Shown here in pieces: positions 8,382-16,968 of a DNA stretch of 64,000 nt. Made by a program: the position numbers and the translations under genes. The first letter of the stretch is position 1. Each line of letters starts with the position of its first letter. The notes under the pieces were generated by a model. It saw only the letters and a list, made by a program, of their open reading frames with translations. It did not search any database and was not told the DNA's origin. The stretch lies in the NCBI RefSeq assembly GCF_001423765.1, contig NZ_LMPG01000002.1:1-64000 (forward strand). Direction: 5' to 3'. This stretch comes from Sphingomonas sp. Leaf343. GTDB lineage: Bacteria > Pseudomonadota > Alphaproteobacteria > Sphingomonadales > Sphingomonadaceae.

Positions 8382-9044
8382 ATGAAGCTCATCATCGGCA
8401 ACAAGGCCTATTCCTCCTGGTCGCTTCGCGGCTGGCTCGCGGCGAAACAGTCGGGGCTGCCGTTCGAAGAGGTCGTCGTGCCGCTGTACGACGACGACTG
8501 GGACCGCCGCCGCGCCGGCGACGAGTTCGCGCCGTCCTCCGGCAAAGTGCCGATCCTGTGGGACGGCGAGGCGGTGGTCTGGGACAGCCTCGCGATCATC
8601 GACTATCTGGCGGACAAGGTCGGCCGCGATGCGTTCTGGCCCGCCAATGACGCCGCCCGCGCGATGGCGCGGTCGATGGCGGCGGAAATGCACTCCAGCT
8701 TCCCCCATCTCCGCCGCCAGCATCCGATGAACATCCGTCAGGTCTTCCCACCCCAGCGCCCGACCGACGAGGTGCTGGTCGAACTGCAACGGGTCATGGA
8801 GTTGTGGGCGCAGGCCCGCGCGCGGTTCGGCGGCCAAGGCGAGTTCCTGTTCGGCGCATTCGGGGCGGTCGACATCATGTTCGCGCCCGTCGCCACGCGG
8901 ATCGTCACCTACCAACTGCCGATCGCGCGCTTCGCCACGGGCTACATGCAGGCGCTGCTGAACCACCCCTTCATGCAGGACTGGATCGCCTCCGCGCAGG
9001 AAGAGGAGTGGATCATCCAGAAGTTCGAGCAGCCGGCGGCATGA
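8382..9044 (+). CDS. Glutathione S-transferase family protein
   Basis: The 220-residue product from ATG 8382 opens with a thioredoxin-like GST N-domain (MKLIIGNKAYSSWSLRGWLA), including the SSWSLRGW segment, then the cis-proline region GKVPILWD and the glutathione-contacting DSLAIIDYLAD. The helical C-domain runs from about 90 to the end. It resembles the bacterial YfcF-like branch; the electrophilic substrate cannot be told from sequence. It overlaps dapE by 4 nt (ATGA). Confidence 0.88.
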   Translation: MKLIIGNKAYSSWSLRGWLAAKQSGLPFEEVVVPLYDDDWDRRRAGDEFAPSSGKVPILWDGEAVVWDSLAIIDYLADKVGRDAFWPANDAARAMARSMAAEMHSSFPHLRRQHPMNIRQVFPPQRPTDEVLVELQRVMELWAQARARFGGQGEFLFGAFGAVDIMFAPVATRIVTYQLPIARFATGYMQALLNHPFMQDWIASAQEEEWIIQKFEQPAA

Positions 9045-10153
9045 TCGATCCGGTCGCGCTCGCCGCGGCGTTGCTGCGTGCCGACAGCGTCACGCCAGCG
9101 CGCGGCGCGGTGTTCGACGTACTGGAGGCGGCGCTGCTGCCTCACGGCTTCGCGATCGGCCGCTTCGTGACGGGTGAGGCACCGGACGGTCCGGTCGAGA
9201 ACATGCTCGCGACCCGCACTGGCACCGGTCCGCATCTCGCCTTCGCCGGGCATCTTGATGTAGTGCCACCCGGCGAGGGCTGGCGGGGATCGCCCTGGTC
9301 CGGCGAAGTTCGCGGCAACATGCTCTACGGGCGCGGCGCGGTCGACATGAAAGGCGCGATCGCCGCTTTCGCCGCTGCCACCGCGCGCGAGGACGGCCCG
9401 CCGTTGACCCTCATCATCACCGGCGACGAGGAGGGCCCCGCCACCTTCGGCACGCTCGCGCTGATCGACCGCATGGCCGCGCGTCGCATCACTCCCGATC
9501 TGTGCATCGTCGGCGAACCCACCTGCGCCGCGCGGCTGGGCGACACGATCAAAATCGGTCGGCGCGGCTCGGTCAACATCCACATCGACGTCACGGGCAA
9601 ACAGGGTCACGTCGCCTATCCCCATCTCGCCGACAATCCCGTCACCCGGCTGGTCGCGATCCTGGCGGAGGTCGAGGCCATCGTCCTCGATCACGGCAAT
9701 GCGTGGTTTCAGCCATCGAATATCGAGGTCACCGACCTCGTCTGCGGCAACCCTGCGCACAACGTCATCCCCGCCTACGCCGGCGCGCGCCTGTCGATCC
9801 GCTTCAACGACGAACAGCGCGGTGCGGCGCTGATCGACCGTATCGCGGAGATCGCCACCCGCCACGGCGGCACCGCGCACGGCCGCGTTTCGGGCGAGGC
9901 GTTTCTGACCCAGCCCGGCCCGCTGTCTGCCACCGTCTCCGCGGCGATCGAGGCGCGGCTCGGCATCGTCCCCGAACTATCGACCACCGGAGGTACCTCC
10001 GATGCCCGCTTCCTGTCGCGGCTCTGCCCGACGGTGGAGTTCGGCCTGCTCAACGCCACGATGCACAAGGTCGACGAAGCCGTGGCGGTCGCGGACCTGC
10101 TGGCGCTGACCGATGTCTACGCGGACGTGATTCGACGGGTCCGGGGCGTTTAG
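9041..10153 (+). CDS. dapE: Succinyl-diaminopimelate desuccinylase
   Basis: A 370-residue M20 dinuclear zinc hydrolase matching DapE in length and motifs: FAGHLDVVPPG (first metal histidine and Asp), YGRGAVDMKG (bridging Asp), ITGDEEGPA (catalytic Glu), and late STTGGTSDARF. DapE releases succinate from N-succinyl-LL-diaminopimelate in the succinylase branch of lysine and peptidoglycan-DAP synthesis. The ATG at 9041 overlaps the GST stop, so the two are probably co-translated, although no shared function is obvious. Confidence 0.93.
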   Translation: MIDPVALAAALLRADSVTPARGAVFDVLEAALLPHGFAIGRFVTGEAPDGPVENMLATRTGTGPHLAFAGHLDVVPPGEGWRGSPWSGEVRGNMLYGRGAVDMKGAIAAFAAATAREDGPPLTLIITGDEEGPATFGTLALIDRMAARRITPDLCIVGEPTCAARLGDTIKIGRRGSVNIHIDVTGKQGHVAYPHLADNPVTRLVAILAEVEAIVLDHGNAWFQPSNIEVTDLVCGNPAHNVIPAYAGARLSIRFNDEQRGAALIDRIAEIATRHGGTAHGRVSGEAFLTQPGPLSATVSAAIEARLGIVPELSTTGGTSDARFLSRLCPTVEFGLLNATMHKVDEAVAVADLLALTDVYADVIRRVRGV

Positions 10154-10645
10154 CGACACTGGATGTCTGTCGTTCCGCACCCATCCCTCACCCCGGGCCA
10201 CACCGGGCAGCGAGCTTGCCGGGAAGAGGCTCGACGTATGTAGCTCCCGGCTTCGAGCCTCGGAATCAGTCAGACGTGCCGAAGGGGGCGCGCAATATCG
10301 AGACCTCGCAAAAGCCAGGAATCTGTTCGCGCGGAGGCGCGGAGCGCAGCGAGAAAATGGGTGGAGCCGGCCTCCCGACCGATCCGTCGTCGCGAGCGCA
10401 ACGACGCGATCCAAAGCCGCGTGGAGCCAAGCTGGCCACACCTTACCCCACGTTCAGCCAGCATTCGCCAGCCAGCCTTCCAAGGCAAGAGAGTTCGAGA
10501 GTCAGTGTCGATCCACCCATCTTTGCGCTCCCTGAGCCTCTTGGCCTCCGCGCGTCCGCTCTTCTTCTCCGCGCCTCCGGGTGAACGAACATTTTCATGT
10601 CTTCGCGTCGTCGCGATTCCCCTCGTCGGGTTCCCGCGCGACGAG
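10154..10645. other. Gene-free interval with inverted repeat copies
   Basis: About 490 bp without a credible gene between dapE and the convergent Smr gene. It holds GTTCGCGCGGAGGCGCGGAG near 10325 and, inverted, CTCCGCGCCTCCGGGTGAAC near 10577. A TGGGTGGA near 10360 is matched by TCCACCCATC near 10510. This suggests two oppositely oriented copies of a short intergenic element. Frames here show no family signature and unlike composition. Confidence 0.5.
10325..10596. repeat. Diverged inverted intergenic repeat pair
   Basis: The left arm (about 10325-10365) contains GCGCGGAGGCGCGGAG followed by GAAAATGGGTGGA. The right arm (about 10510-10596) contains TCCACCCATCTTTGCGCTCC and then TCTCCGCGCCTCC, the same order in reverse complement. 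Matches are imperfect and boundaries approximate. Confidence 0.45.
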
Positions 10646-11197
10646 CTAACCCTGCTCGCGCCCCCGCCGCAGGATGATGTACAAAGCCCCCTGACCACCG
10701 TGCCGCGGATGCGCGCCCCGCACCGCCGCGATCGCATCGCAATGTCGCGAGGAGCCCAGCCAGTCCGCCACCGCCGCGCGGATCGCGCCGCGCGCATGTG
10801 GGCGCTCGCTCTCCGGCCGCGGCGGCTTGCCCGTCACCAGCAGCAGCACGCGATCGCCTCGCCGGATCGCCCGCTCCAGCCCCTGATCGAGCAGCGCGTG
10901 CGCCGACGCCAGCGTGTGTCCGTGTAGGTCGATCGAACTATCGGGCGAAACGATCCCCCGCCCCAGCTTCCGATCCCACGACGCGTCCAGCGTATTCTGC
11001 GCCACCCGCGCAGCCGAAACAGGTCTGACCGCGACCGGAGCCACCGTGCGCCGCACCTCCTTCACCCGCTGCGGAAACTCGACCTGCCTGGTCGCATCGG
11101 GAGCAACCGCCGCCACCGGCCGCATCGCGCGCAGCGGGCGGACCGTCGCCATCACCTTTCCCCAGGCGTTGGCCTCGTCAGGGTGCAGGCGACGCAC
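10646..11197 (-). CDS. Smr/MutS2-C domain protein
   Basis: A 183-residue protein whose C-terminal half is a Smr domain: DSSIDLHGHTLASAHALLDQ, then VLLLVTGKPPR and a final RHGGQGALYIILRR. The DLHGH and TGK/HGG motifs are the domain's nuclease-like signature. Stand-alone Smr proteins are thought to nick or bind branched nucleic acid, and some cleave stalled-ribosome mRNA. I place the start at GTG 11197, which overlaps the last 20 nt of mltA; the frame is open further upstream but inside mltA. Confidence 0.85.
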   Translation of the reverse strand: MRRLHPDEANAWGKVMATVRPLRAMRPVAAVAPDATRQVEFPQRVKEVRRTVAPVAVRPVSAARVAQNTLDASWDRKLGRGIVSPDSSIDLHGHTLASAHALLDQGLERAIRRGDRVLLLVTGKPPRPESERPHARGAIRAAVADWLGSSRHCDAIAAVRGAHPRHGGQGALYIILRRGREQG

Positions 11198-12545
11198 CGA
11201 GGATCCCGTCGAGCCGCCCGGTCGGCGCGGAAGGCACCGGTGCGACATAAGGAGCGGCCGGCACCCGTCCCGCGTTCAGCCGCGCGACCGTGCCTACCGG
11301 CAACAGCAGGAACGCAGTTCCACGCCCGGACATGCCCCCGGCCGTCGTCTCCGCACCGGCACCCGCGCCCCAGAATGTATCGAACCGGTTGCTGCCCTTG
11401 ATCGCGCCTCCGGTATCCTGCGCCACCCACAATCCACTGGCGTCCGTCCGGTCGAGCGACAGGAACACCGGCGCGCCCAGCGGCACGAACTTCGGATCGG
11501 TCGCCGCGCTGACCTGTCCGGTCACCGCATAGCCCATCGCGCCCTGCGGCGGTCCGTCCAGCTCGCGGAAGAACACGAAGCTCTTGTTCTCGCGCATCAA
11601 CGCCCGGCCCTGCTCGGGATTCGCGCGCAGCCACGCAACGATGCCCTGCATCGACGCCTGCCCCGGCTGCAACAGCCCGCGCTGCCGCATCAGCGACCCG
11701 ATACCCGTATAGGCGCGGCCATTCTGCGTATCGTACCCGATCCGGAGGATGTCGCCGTCAGATAGCCGCAGCCGCCCCGAACCCTGTATCTGCAGGAAGA
11801 ACATTTCCACCGGGTCAGCCGCCCAGGCGATCACCGGCGCGGATTTTGCGAGCGCCCCCTCCTCGATCTGCGTGCGGTCGTAATAGGGCACCAGCGCGTT
11901 GCCCTCGACCCGCCCGCGCACCTTCTTGCCCTTCAGATCGTCGGAGAACTTGCCGAGGTCGACATCGATCAGGTCGATTGGCCGACCATAAACCGGCACT
12001 TCGTACCCCGATCGCCGATCCAGCGACCCGCGGATTTCCGGCTCGTAATATCCGGTCGCGAACGCCTTGCCGTCACCGACCTGCACCGCCTCGAAATAGC
12101 GCACGAAGAACGCCCGCGCGTCGCCGCCCGCCGCAGCCGCCGCACACGCCGGCTGCCAATCCACACCGCGCGTCAGCCCGGACGTCTCCGTCCGTCGCAT
12201 CAATCCAGGACACGAGCGTGCGAACGCCGCACGCGCCGCGTCCGCCTGCGCGGGCGTCAATGGCAGCGAGGCGACCGGCGGCCCGGCCATCACTCCCGCG
12301 GCCACCGCCGTAACTGCCCCGGTGACCGGAACGACCGGCACGGCCGCCATCGGCACCGCACCGACGATGCGTCCGTCGGACGGCCGGACATTGACGCGAG
12401 CATCCGGGCGGGAGGAATGGTGCACGACCTTGCCGGGCGCGCGAGCCGGTATGCCAGGCAGGCTGGAAACGGGTGTCGGCGGCACGATACGCCCGCCGCA
12501 GGCCGCCAGCGCGAACGCCAACGGCAAAGCCAGATGAACCTTCAT
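11178..12545 (-). CDS. mltA: Membrane-bound lytic murein transglycosylase A
   Basis: The 455-residue product begins MKVHLALPLAFALAACGG, a lipoprotein signal with a cysteine at residue 16. After a proline-rich linker (to about 130) come the MltA domain (ATGYYEPEIRGS, KVRGRVEGN, FFLQIQGSGRL) and the 3D domain (QVSAATDPKFVPLGAPVFLS, AQDTGGAIKGSNRFDTFWGAG) with its catalytic and structural aspartates. MltA cleaves peptidoglycan glycan strands, leaving 1,6-anhydroMurNAc, at the outer membrane's inner face. It is followed by the overlapping Smr gene and preceded by the Tim44-like gene on the same strand. Confidence 0.95.
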   Translation of the reverse strand: MKVHLALPLAFALAACGGRIVPPTPVSSLPGIPARAPGKVVHHSSRPDARVNVRPSDGRIVGAVPMAAVPVVPVTGAVTAVAAGVMAGPPVASLPLTPAQADAARAAFARSCPGLMRRTETSGLTRGVDWQPACAAAAAGGDARAFFVRYFEAVQVGDGKAFATGYYEPEIRGSLDRRSGYEVPVYGRPIDLIDVDLGKFSDDLKGKKVRGRVEGNALVPYYDRTQIEEGALAKSAPVIAWAADPVEMFFLQIQGSGRLRLSDGDILRIGYDTQNGRAYTGIGSLMRQRGLLQPGQASMQGIVAWLRANPEQGRALMRENKSFVFFRELDGPPQGAMGYAVTGQVSAATDPKFVPLGAPVFLSLDRTDASGLWVAQDTGGAIKGSNRFDTFWGAGAGAETTAGGMSGRGTAFLLLPVGTVARLNAGRVPAAPYVAPVPSAPTGRLDGILGASPAP

Positions 12546-12558
12546 CCGGTGGCGATTA

Positions 12559-13209
12559 TCAGGCTTCGTCGGTATCTACGAGCTTCCAGTTCGGATCACC
12601 GCTCTTCAACCGGCGCGCGAACGTCCACACGTCGTGCGTCTCGACCGCGTCGGTCAACGATCCTGCAATCACCTGCCCTTCGGCGTCCCGCGTGATCGCC
12701 GCGATATCGGCATCGAAACGCACCGTGATGCGCGCCTCGCCCGCCTGCACCGTCGCATCGGCGATCACCGCCTGTTCGATCCGGATCAGACGATTGTCGA
12801 GCGTCTGGCCAGCGTCACGACGCTGCCCGATCGCATCGTTGAACGCGCCCAGCACCGGCTCGTCGACCAACTCGGCCAAAGCCGCCTCGTCACCGCGCCA
12901 GAACGCTTCCAGAACCATCCGGTATGCGCCCTGCGCCCCGCTCAGAAACTGCCCGACATCGAAGCCGCTCTCCGCGCCGACGATCTGCCGCAGACCCGCC
13001 TCGGCACCGCTTTCGATGTTGCGAATGACTGGTTCGCGCGTCTCCGTCGTAACGTCGACCGTACGCGGCGCGGACGCCAGGGCACTGCGATCCTCGGCGG
13101 CACGCGCCAGCGGCTGCTGCTCGGCCCCCGTGCGCTTCCCGAGCATGGCGTACAGACGCAAACCGAGAAAGGCAGCGATCATCGCGAACACTATTACGTA
13201 GAGCACCAT
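12559..13209 (-). CDS. Tim44/TimA domain-containing membrane protein
   Basis: The 216-residue product from ATG 13209 has one N-terminal helix (MVLYVIVFAMIAAFLGLRLY), a linker GKRTGAEQQ, and a C-terminal Tim44-like domain (about 90-216) ending TFARRLKSGDPNWKLVDTDEA. Alphaproteobacterial Tim44-like proteins (TimA) are related to the mitochondrial import motor subunit; their bacterial role is unproven. A start up to 16 codons earlier is possible. It is divergent from secB, a protein-export chaperone gene, which is suggestive context. Confidence 0.9.
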   Translation of the reverse strand: MVLYVIVFAMIAAFLGLRLYAMLGKRTGAEQQPLARAAEDRSALASAPRTVDVTTETREPVIRNIESGAEAGLRQIVGAESGFDVGQFLSGAQGAYRMVLEAFWRGDEAALAELVDEPVLGAFNDAIGQRRDAGQTLDNRLIRIEQAVIADATVQAGEARITVRFDADIAAITRDAEGQVIAGSLTDAVETHDVWTFARRLKSGDPNWKLVDTDEA

Positions 13210-13377
13210 GCCTCCGATCCAGTGTGCCAACATAGGCCGCACCGCGCGTATTTCCAACCCGGCCCGTGAAACGCTCCCCGTTGAACGGAAGAGGAGGCGC
13301 TGCTAGGCGACCGACCTGATGGGTCGAACGCGCGAGCGCGCCGCTTCGCTCCGCCACCTAAAACGAAGGAAGACCAG

Positions 13378-13914
13378 ATGGCTCAGGACAACGGCCCCGA
13401 ATTCGGCGGTGATTTCGGCGGCGATTTCGGCGGGCAGGATGCCGCCCAGCCGCTTGCGAACGGTGCCGACACCGCCCCCGCCGCCGGCATGATCTCGCAG
13501 TACGTCAAGGATCTGTCCTTCGAGAATCCGACCGCGCCCGCCATCTATCAGGTGCAGACGCCGCCGCAGATCGACGTGCAGTTCAATATCGCCGCCAATC
13601 AGGTCGCCGACGACGTCCACGAAGTCGTGCTGAAGATCGACGTCCGCGCCGAAACGGAGGGTCAGGTCGCCTTCATCGTCGATCTCGCCTTCGCCGGCCT
13701 GTTCGGCTTCCGCAACGTCCCCGCCGACCAGATCCAGCCCTTCCTGCTGGGCGAGGCTCCGCGCCTCCTCTTCCCGTTCGCCCGCCGCGTCCTCGCCGAC
13801 GCCGTCCGCGACGGCGGCTTCCCGCCGCTGCTGCTGGAGCCGATCGACTTCGGCCAGCTCTATCTTCAGCAGGCGCAGCAGCAGGGTCAGTCGCCCGTCG
13901 CCGGCGTCGCCTAA
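13378..13914 (+). CDS. secB: Protein-export chaperone SecB
   Basis: A 178-residue SecB with the core from SQYVKDLSFENPTAPAIYQ through VADDVHEVVLKIDVRAE to the conserved FPFARRVLADAVRDGGFPPL. SecB tetramers hold precursor proteins unfolded and deliver them to SecA. The N-terminus carries an extra low-complexity run (EFGGDFGGDFGGQD) and an alanine-rich stretch before the fold begins near residue 40; the C-terminal tail is glutamine-rich. Confidence 0.96.
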   Translation: MAQDNGPEFGGDFGGDFGGQDAAQPLANGADTAPAAGMISQYVKDLSFENPTAPAIYQVQTPPQIDVQFNIAANQVADDVHEVVLKIDVRAETEGQVAFIVDLAFAGLFGFRNVPADQIQPFLLGEAPRLLFPFARRVLADAVRDGGFPPLLLEPIDFGQLYLQQAQQQGQSPVAGVA

Positions 13915-14184
13915 ACGGATCAGGGTCGGGGCTCATCTCAGCGATCCCCGCCCCCTTTCCCCTCGTTGAAAGCAGAGCGGGGCAACCCGGTCCCGGATCT
14001 GCCGCACCGGATCACCCGCCGCTACTCCCTTCGCGACGACTAACGGCCCACTCCCCGGGTGTGCCGGGCCCGGTCGAAGCACAGGTCCCACGACCTGCAT
14101 CAAGAGACTTCGCATGGGGCGAACGATAAAGCGGATCCCCTGCCGCCCCCGATCGGAAAACGCCATGCAATCTCGTCGCCTGAC

Positions 14185-15750
14185 ATGAAACTCGCTAGGG
14201 CGCTTGGCTCGATCGGCGGACTTACACTGGCAAGCCGGGTGCTCGGTGTCGCCCGCGACATGCTGTTCGCACGCTTCGTCGGGGCGAACTTCGCGTCGGA
14301 CGCGTTCCAGATCGCGTTCCGCCTTCCCAACATGTTTCGCGCGCTGTTCGCGGAAGGCGCCTTCTCCGCCGCCTTCATCCCGATGTTCAACCGCAAGGTC
14401 GCGGACAAGGACGGTAAGGGGCTGCCCGACGGCGTCGCCTTCGCGGAGGACGCGCTCTCGGTACTCCTGCCGGTCCTCATCGTCATGACCATCGTCATGG
14501 AAGTCGCCGCGTGGCCGATGACCTGGCTGCTGTCGGGCGGTTTCCACGATGCCACGCCGGAGCAATTCGCGTTCGTCGTCTCGCTTGCGCGCATCACCTT
14601 CCCGTATCTGCTGCTCATCAGCATCGTCTCGCTGCTCGGCGGCATCCTGAACTCGCTGCACAAATTCTGGGTCAACGCCGCCGCGCCGATCCTGCTGAAC
14701 CTGACGCTGATCGCCTCGCTGCTGCTCTTTCACGCTCACGAACCGCTCTTCACCGCCCGTAATCAGGCGATCGCCGTCACCGTGTCGGGGGTGCTGCAAC
14801 TGCTCTGGCTGATGGACGCCTGCCGCCGCTCGGGCGTGCGGCTGCGGATCAAGCGCCCGACGCTCAACCCGGACGTGAAGAAACTGTTGTCGCTGATCTG
14901 GCCCGCCGCCGCCGGGTCGGGCGCGGTGCAGATCAACCTCGTCGTCTCCACCGCGCTCACCGCCGCGCTGCTGCCGGCCGGTTCGGTCAGCTACATCTAT
15001 TACGCCGATCGTCTGAACCAGTTGCCGCTCGGCCTGATCGGTATCGGTCTCGGCACCGTCCTCCTCCCCACCATCTCGCGCCACCTCGGCCGCGGCGAAG
15101 AGGCGGAGGCGATGGCGACGCAGAATCGCGGCATGGAACTGGCGCTGTTCCTGACTTTGCCCGCCACCGTCGCGCTGATCGTGTGCGGGACGCCGATCAC
15201 CGCCGCGCTGTTCCAGCATGGCCGCTTCACCGCGCTCGACAGCCTGCTGACCGCGCAGGCGCTCGCCGCCTTCTCGATCGGGCTGCCCTCCTACATACTC
15301 GTGAAGGTGCTGACGCCCGGCTATTACGCCCGCTCCGACACGCGAACGCCGGTGCGCTATGCCACCCTGTCGATGGCGGTGAACCTCATCCTCAACCTCG
15401 CCTTCATCATCCCGCTGAAACATGTCGGCCCGCCGCTGGCGACTGCGATCGCCAGCACGGTGAATGTCGGCCTGCTCTATCGCACGCTGGCGCAGCGCGG
15501 CCACTTCGTGCCGGACGCGCAACTGCGCCGCCGCGCGCCGCGCCTGCTGGTCGCCGCGGTGATGATGGGCGCAGCGATGTGGTTCCTGAACGCGCAGTTC
15601 CATCCCTATGTCACCGGCTCCAATCTCGAACGCTGGGGTGCGCTGGTCGTGCTGGTCGCTACCGGTGGCGTCGTCTATGCCGGCGCCACTATTCTGACCG
15701 GCGCGGTCCGCAAGAGCGACCTCGCGCGTCTGGTCCGCCGATCCACCTGA
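14185..15750 (+). CDS. murJ: Lipid II flippase MurJ (MviN)
   Basis: A 521-residue MOP-superfamily transporter with about 14 membrane helices. It has the family N-terminus (GSIGGLTLASRVLGVARDML), the FRLPNMFRALFAEGAFSAAF segment and RNxGMELALFLTLPA. MurJ flips lipid II across the inner membrane for peptidoglycan synthesis. The ATG at 14185 matches the usual start; upstream frame extends to 14059 without family features. trpS follows after 11 nt. Confidence 0.95.
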   Translation: MKLARALGSIGGLTLASRVLGVARDMLFARFVGANFASDAFQIAFRLPNMFRALFAEGAFSAAFIPMFNRKVADKDGKGLPDGVAFAEDALSVLLPVLIVMTIVMEVAAWPMTWLLSGGFHDATPEQFAFVVSLARITFPYLLLISIVSLLGGILNSLHKFWVNAAAPILLNLTLIASLLLFHAHEPLFTARNQAIAVTVSGVLQLLWLMDACRRSGVRLRIKRPTLNPDVKKLLSLIWPAAAGSGAVQINLVVSTALTAALLPAGSVSYIYYADRLNQLPLGLIGIGLGTVLLPTISRHLGRGEEAEAMATQNRGMELALFLTLPATVALIVCGTPITAALFQHGRFTALDSLLTAQALAAFSIGLPSYILVKVLTPGYYARSDTRTPVRYATLSMAVNLILNLAFIIPLKHVGPPLATAIASTVNVGLLYRTLAQRGHFVPDAQLRRRAPRLLVAAVMMGAAMWFLNAQFHPYVTGSNLERWGALVVLVATGGVVYAGATILTGAVRKSDLARLVRRST

Positions 15751-15761
15751 AGGAATTTCCG

Positions 15762-16754
15762 TTGCGCGTCGTCTCCGGCATCCAGCCCACCGGCAACCTC
15801 CATCTCGGCAATTATCTCGGTGCGATCCGCCAGTGGGTCGACATGCAGCATCAGGCGGAGTCGCTGTTCTTTCTTGCCGATCTGCACGCCCTGACCGTCG
15901 CCATCGATCCGAAGGAACTCGCGTCGAATACGGTCGAGATGGCCGCGACCCTGCTCGCCTGCGGAATCGATCCCACGAAGGCGATCCTGTTCAATCAGGC
16001 GCGCGTGCCGGCTCATGCCGAACTCTGCTGGCTGCTTCAGGGGACCGCCCGCATGGGCTGGCTCAACCGCATGACGCAGTGGAAGGACAAGGCGGGCAAG
16101 AACCGCGAGGGGGCCAGCGTCGGCCTGTTCACCTATCCCGTCCTGCAAGCCGCCGACGTTCTCCTGTATCAGGCGACCCATGTGCCGGTCGGCGACGATC
16201 AGAAACAGCATCTGGAACTTGCCCGCGACATCGCCACCAAGTTCAATCAGGATTTTGGCGTCGAGCTATTCACCCTGCCCGACCCGTTCATCTCCGCCGC
16301 CGCCCCGCGCATCATGTCCTTGCGCGACGGCACCGCCAAGATGTCCAAGTCCGATCCGTCGGAGGCGTCCCGCATCGCCCTCGTCGACAGCGACGATGCC
16401 GTCGCCCAGAAACTGCGCAAGGCGAAGTCCGACGCCGGCGAACTCCCCGCCACCGCTGCCGAACTCGCCGACCGACCGGAGGCACGCAACCTCGTCACGA
16501 TCTATGCCGCGCTTGCCGGGACCGGGGTCGACGCGGTCCTGACCGAATTCGCCGGCAAGGGCTTCGGCACCTTCAAACCCGCCCTCGCCGATCTCGCGAT
16601 CGGCGTTCTCGCCCCGATCCGCGAACGCCTTGTTCATCTGCTGGATGACCGCACCGCCGTCGCGAAGGTCCTGGAAGACGGCGCCGACCGCGCCCGCACG
16701 CTGGCGGCTCCGACGCTGCTCGCGGCCCAGCAAGCGATGGGCTTGCAAATCTGA
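15762..16754 (+). CDS. trpS: Tryptophanyl-tRNA synthetase
   Basis: A 330-residue class I synthetase starting at TTG 15762 (MRVVSGIQPTGNLHLGNYLG); HLGN is the HIGH-type motif. The KMSKS loop is AKMSKSDPSEA. Conserved IDPT and GDDQKQHLELARD segments contact ATP and the tRNA. It charges tRNA-Trp. The murJ-trpS pairing with an 11-nt gap suggests one transcript. Confidence 0.96.
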   Translation: MRVVSGIQPTGNLHLGNYLGAIRQWVDMQHQAESLFFLADLHALTVAIDPKELASNTVEMAATLLACGIDPTKAILFNQARVPAHAELCWLLQGTARMGWLNRMTQWKDKAGKNREGASVGLFTYPVLQAADVLLYQATHVPVGDDQKQHLELARDIATKFNQDFGVELFTLPDPFISAAAPRIMSLRDGTAKMSKSDPSEASRIALVDSDDAVAQKLRKAKSDAGELPATAAELADRPEARNLVTIYAALAGTGVDAVLTEFAGKGFGTFKPALADLAIGVLAPIRERLVHLLDDRTAVAKVLEDGADRARTLAAPTLLAAQQAMGLQI

Positions 16755-16766
16755 CCCGCAACCACT

Positions 16767-16788
16767 CCCCTCCCCTTCAGGGGAGGGG
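16767..16788. repeat. GC-rich intergenic hairpin after trpS
   Basis: CCCCTCCCC-TTCA-GGGGAGGGG is a perfect 9-bp inverted repeat 13 nt after the trpS stop, followed by CTGGGGGTGGGG. This exact style of palindrome is a familiar multi-copy intergenic sequence in sphingomonads. It may act as a transcript 3' end; there is no T-tract. Confidence 0.6.
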
Positions 16789-16968
16789 CTGGGGGTGGGG
16801 CGTCGCCACGAGCGCCCGGCACATGACGACTGCCGGCTGTCCTACACACCCCGAATCCTGCATAGACAGCCGGAGACATCAGCCCCACTGCGCGCTCGCC
16901 GAACCAAGCACGTTGGACTAACCTTAGCCTAGCTTTCCGATCGCTCGATCAAGCCAACCCGCTCGAAC

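Noticed and set aside
7052..8404. 450-codon minus-strand frame over the M28 peptidase
   Set aside because: The plus-strand product has a signal peptide and metal motifs; the antisense product has no recognisable feature.
13933..15603. 556-codon minus-strand frame over murJ
   Set aside because: Antisense to murJ; the protein is dominated by Arg, Gln, Asp and His repeats typical of a shadow frame.
16767..16800. Possible G-quadruplex or CRISPR-like repeat near trpS
   Set aside because: It is one palindrome followed by G-rich sequence; there is no array of spaced repeats.
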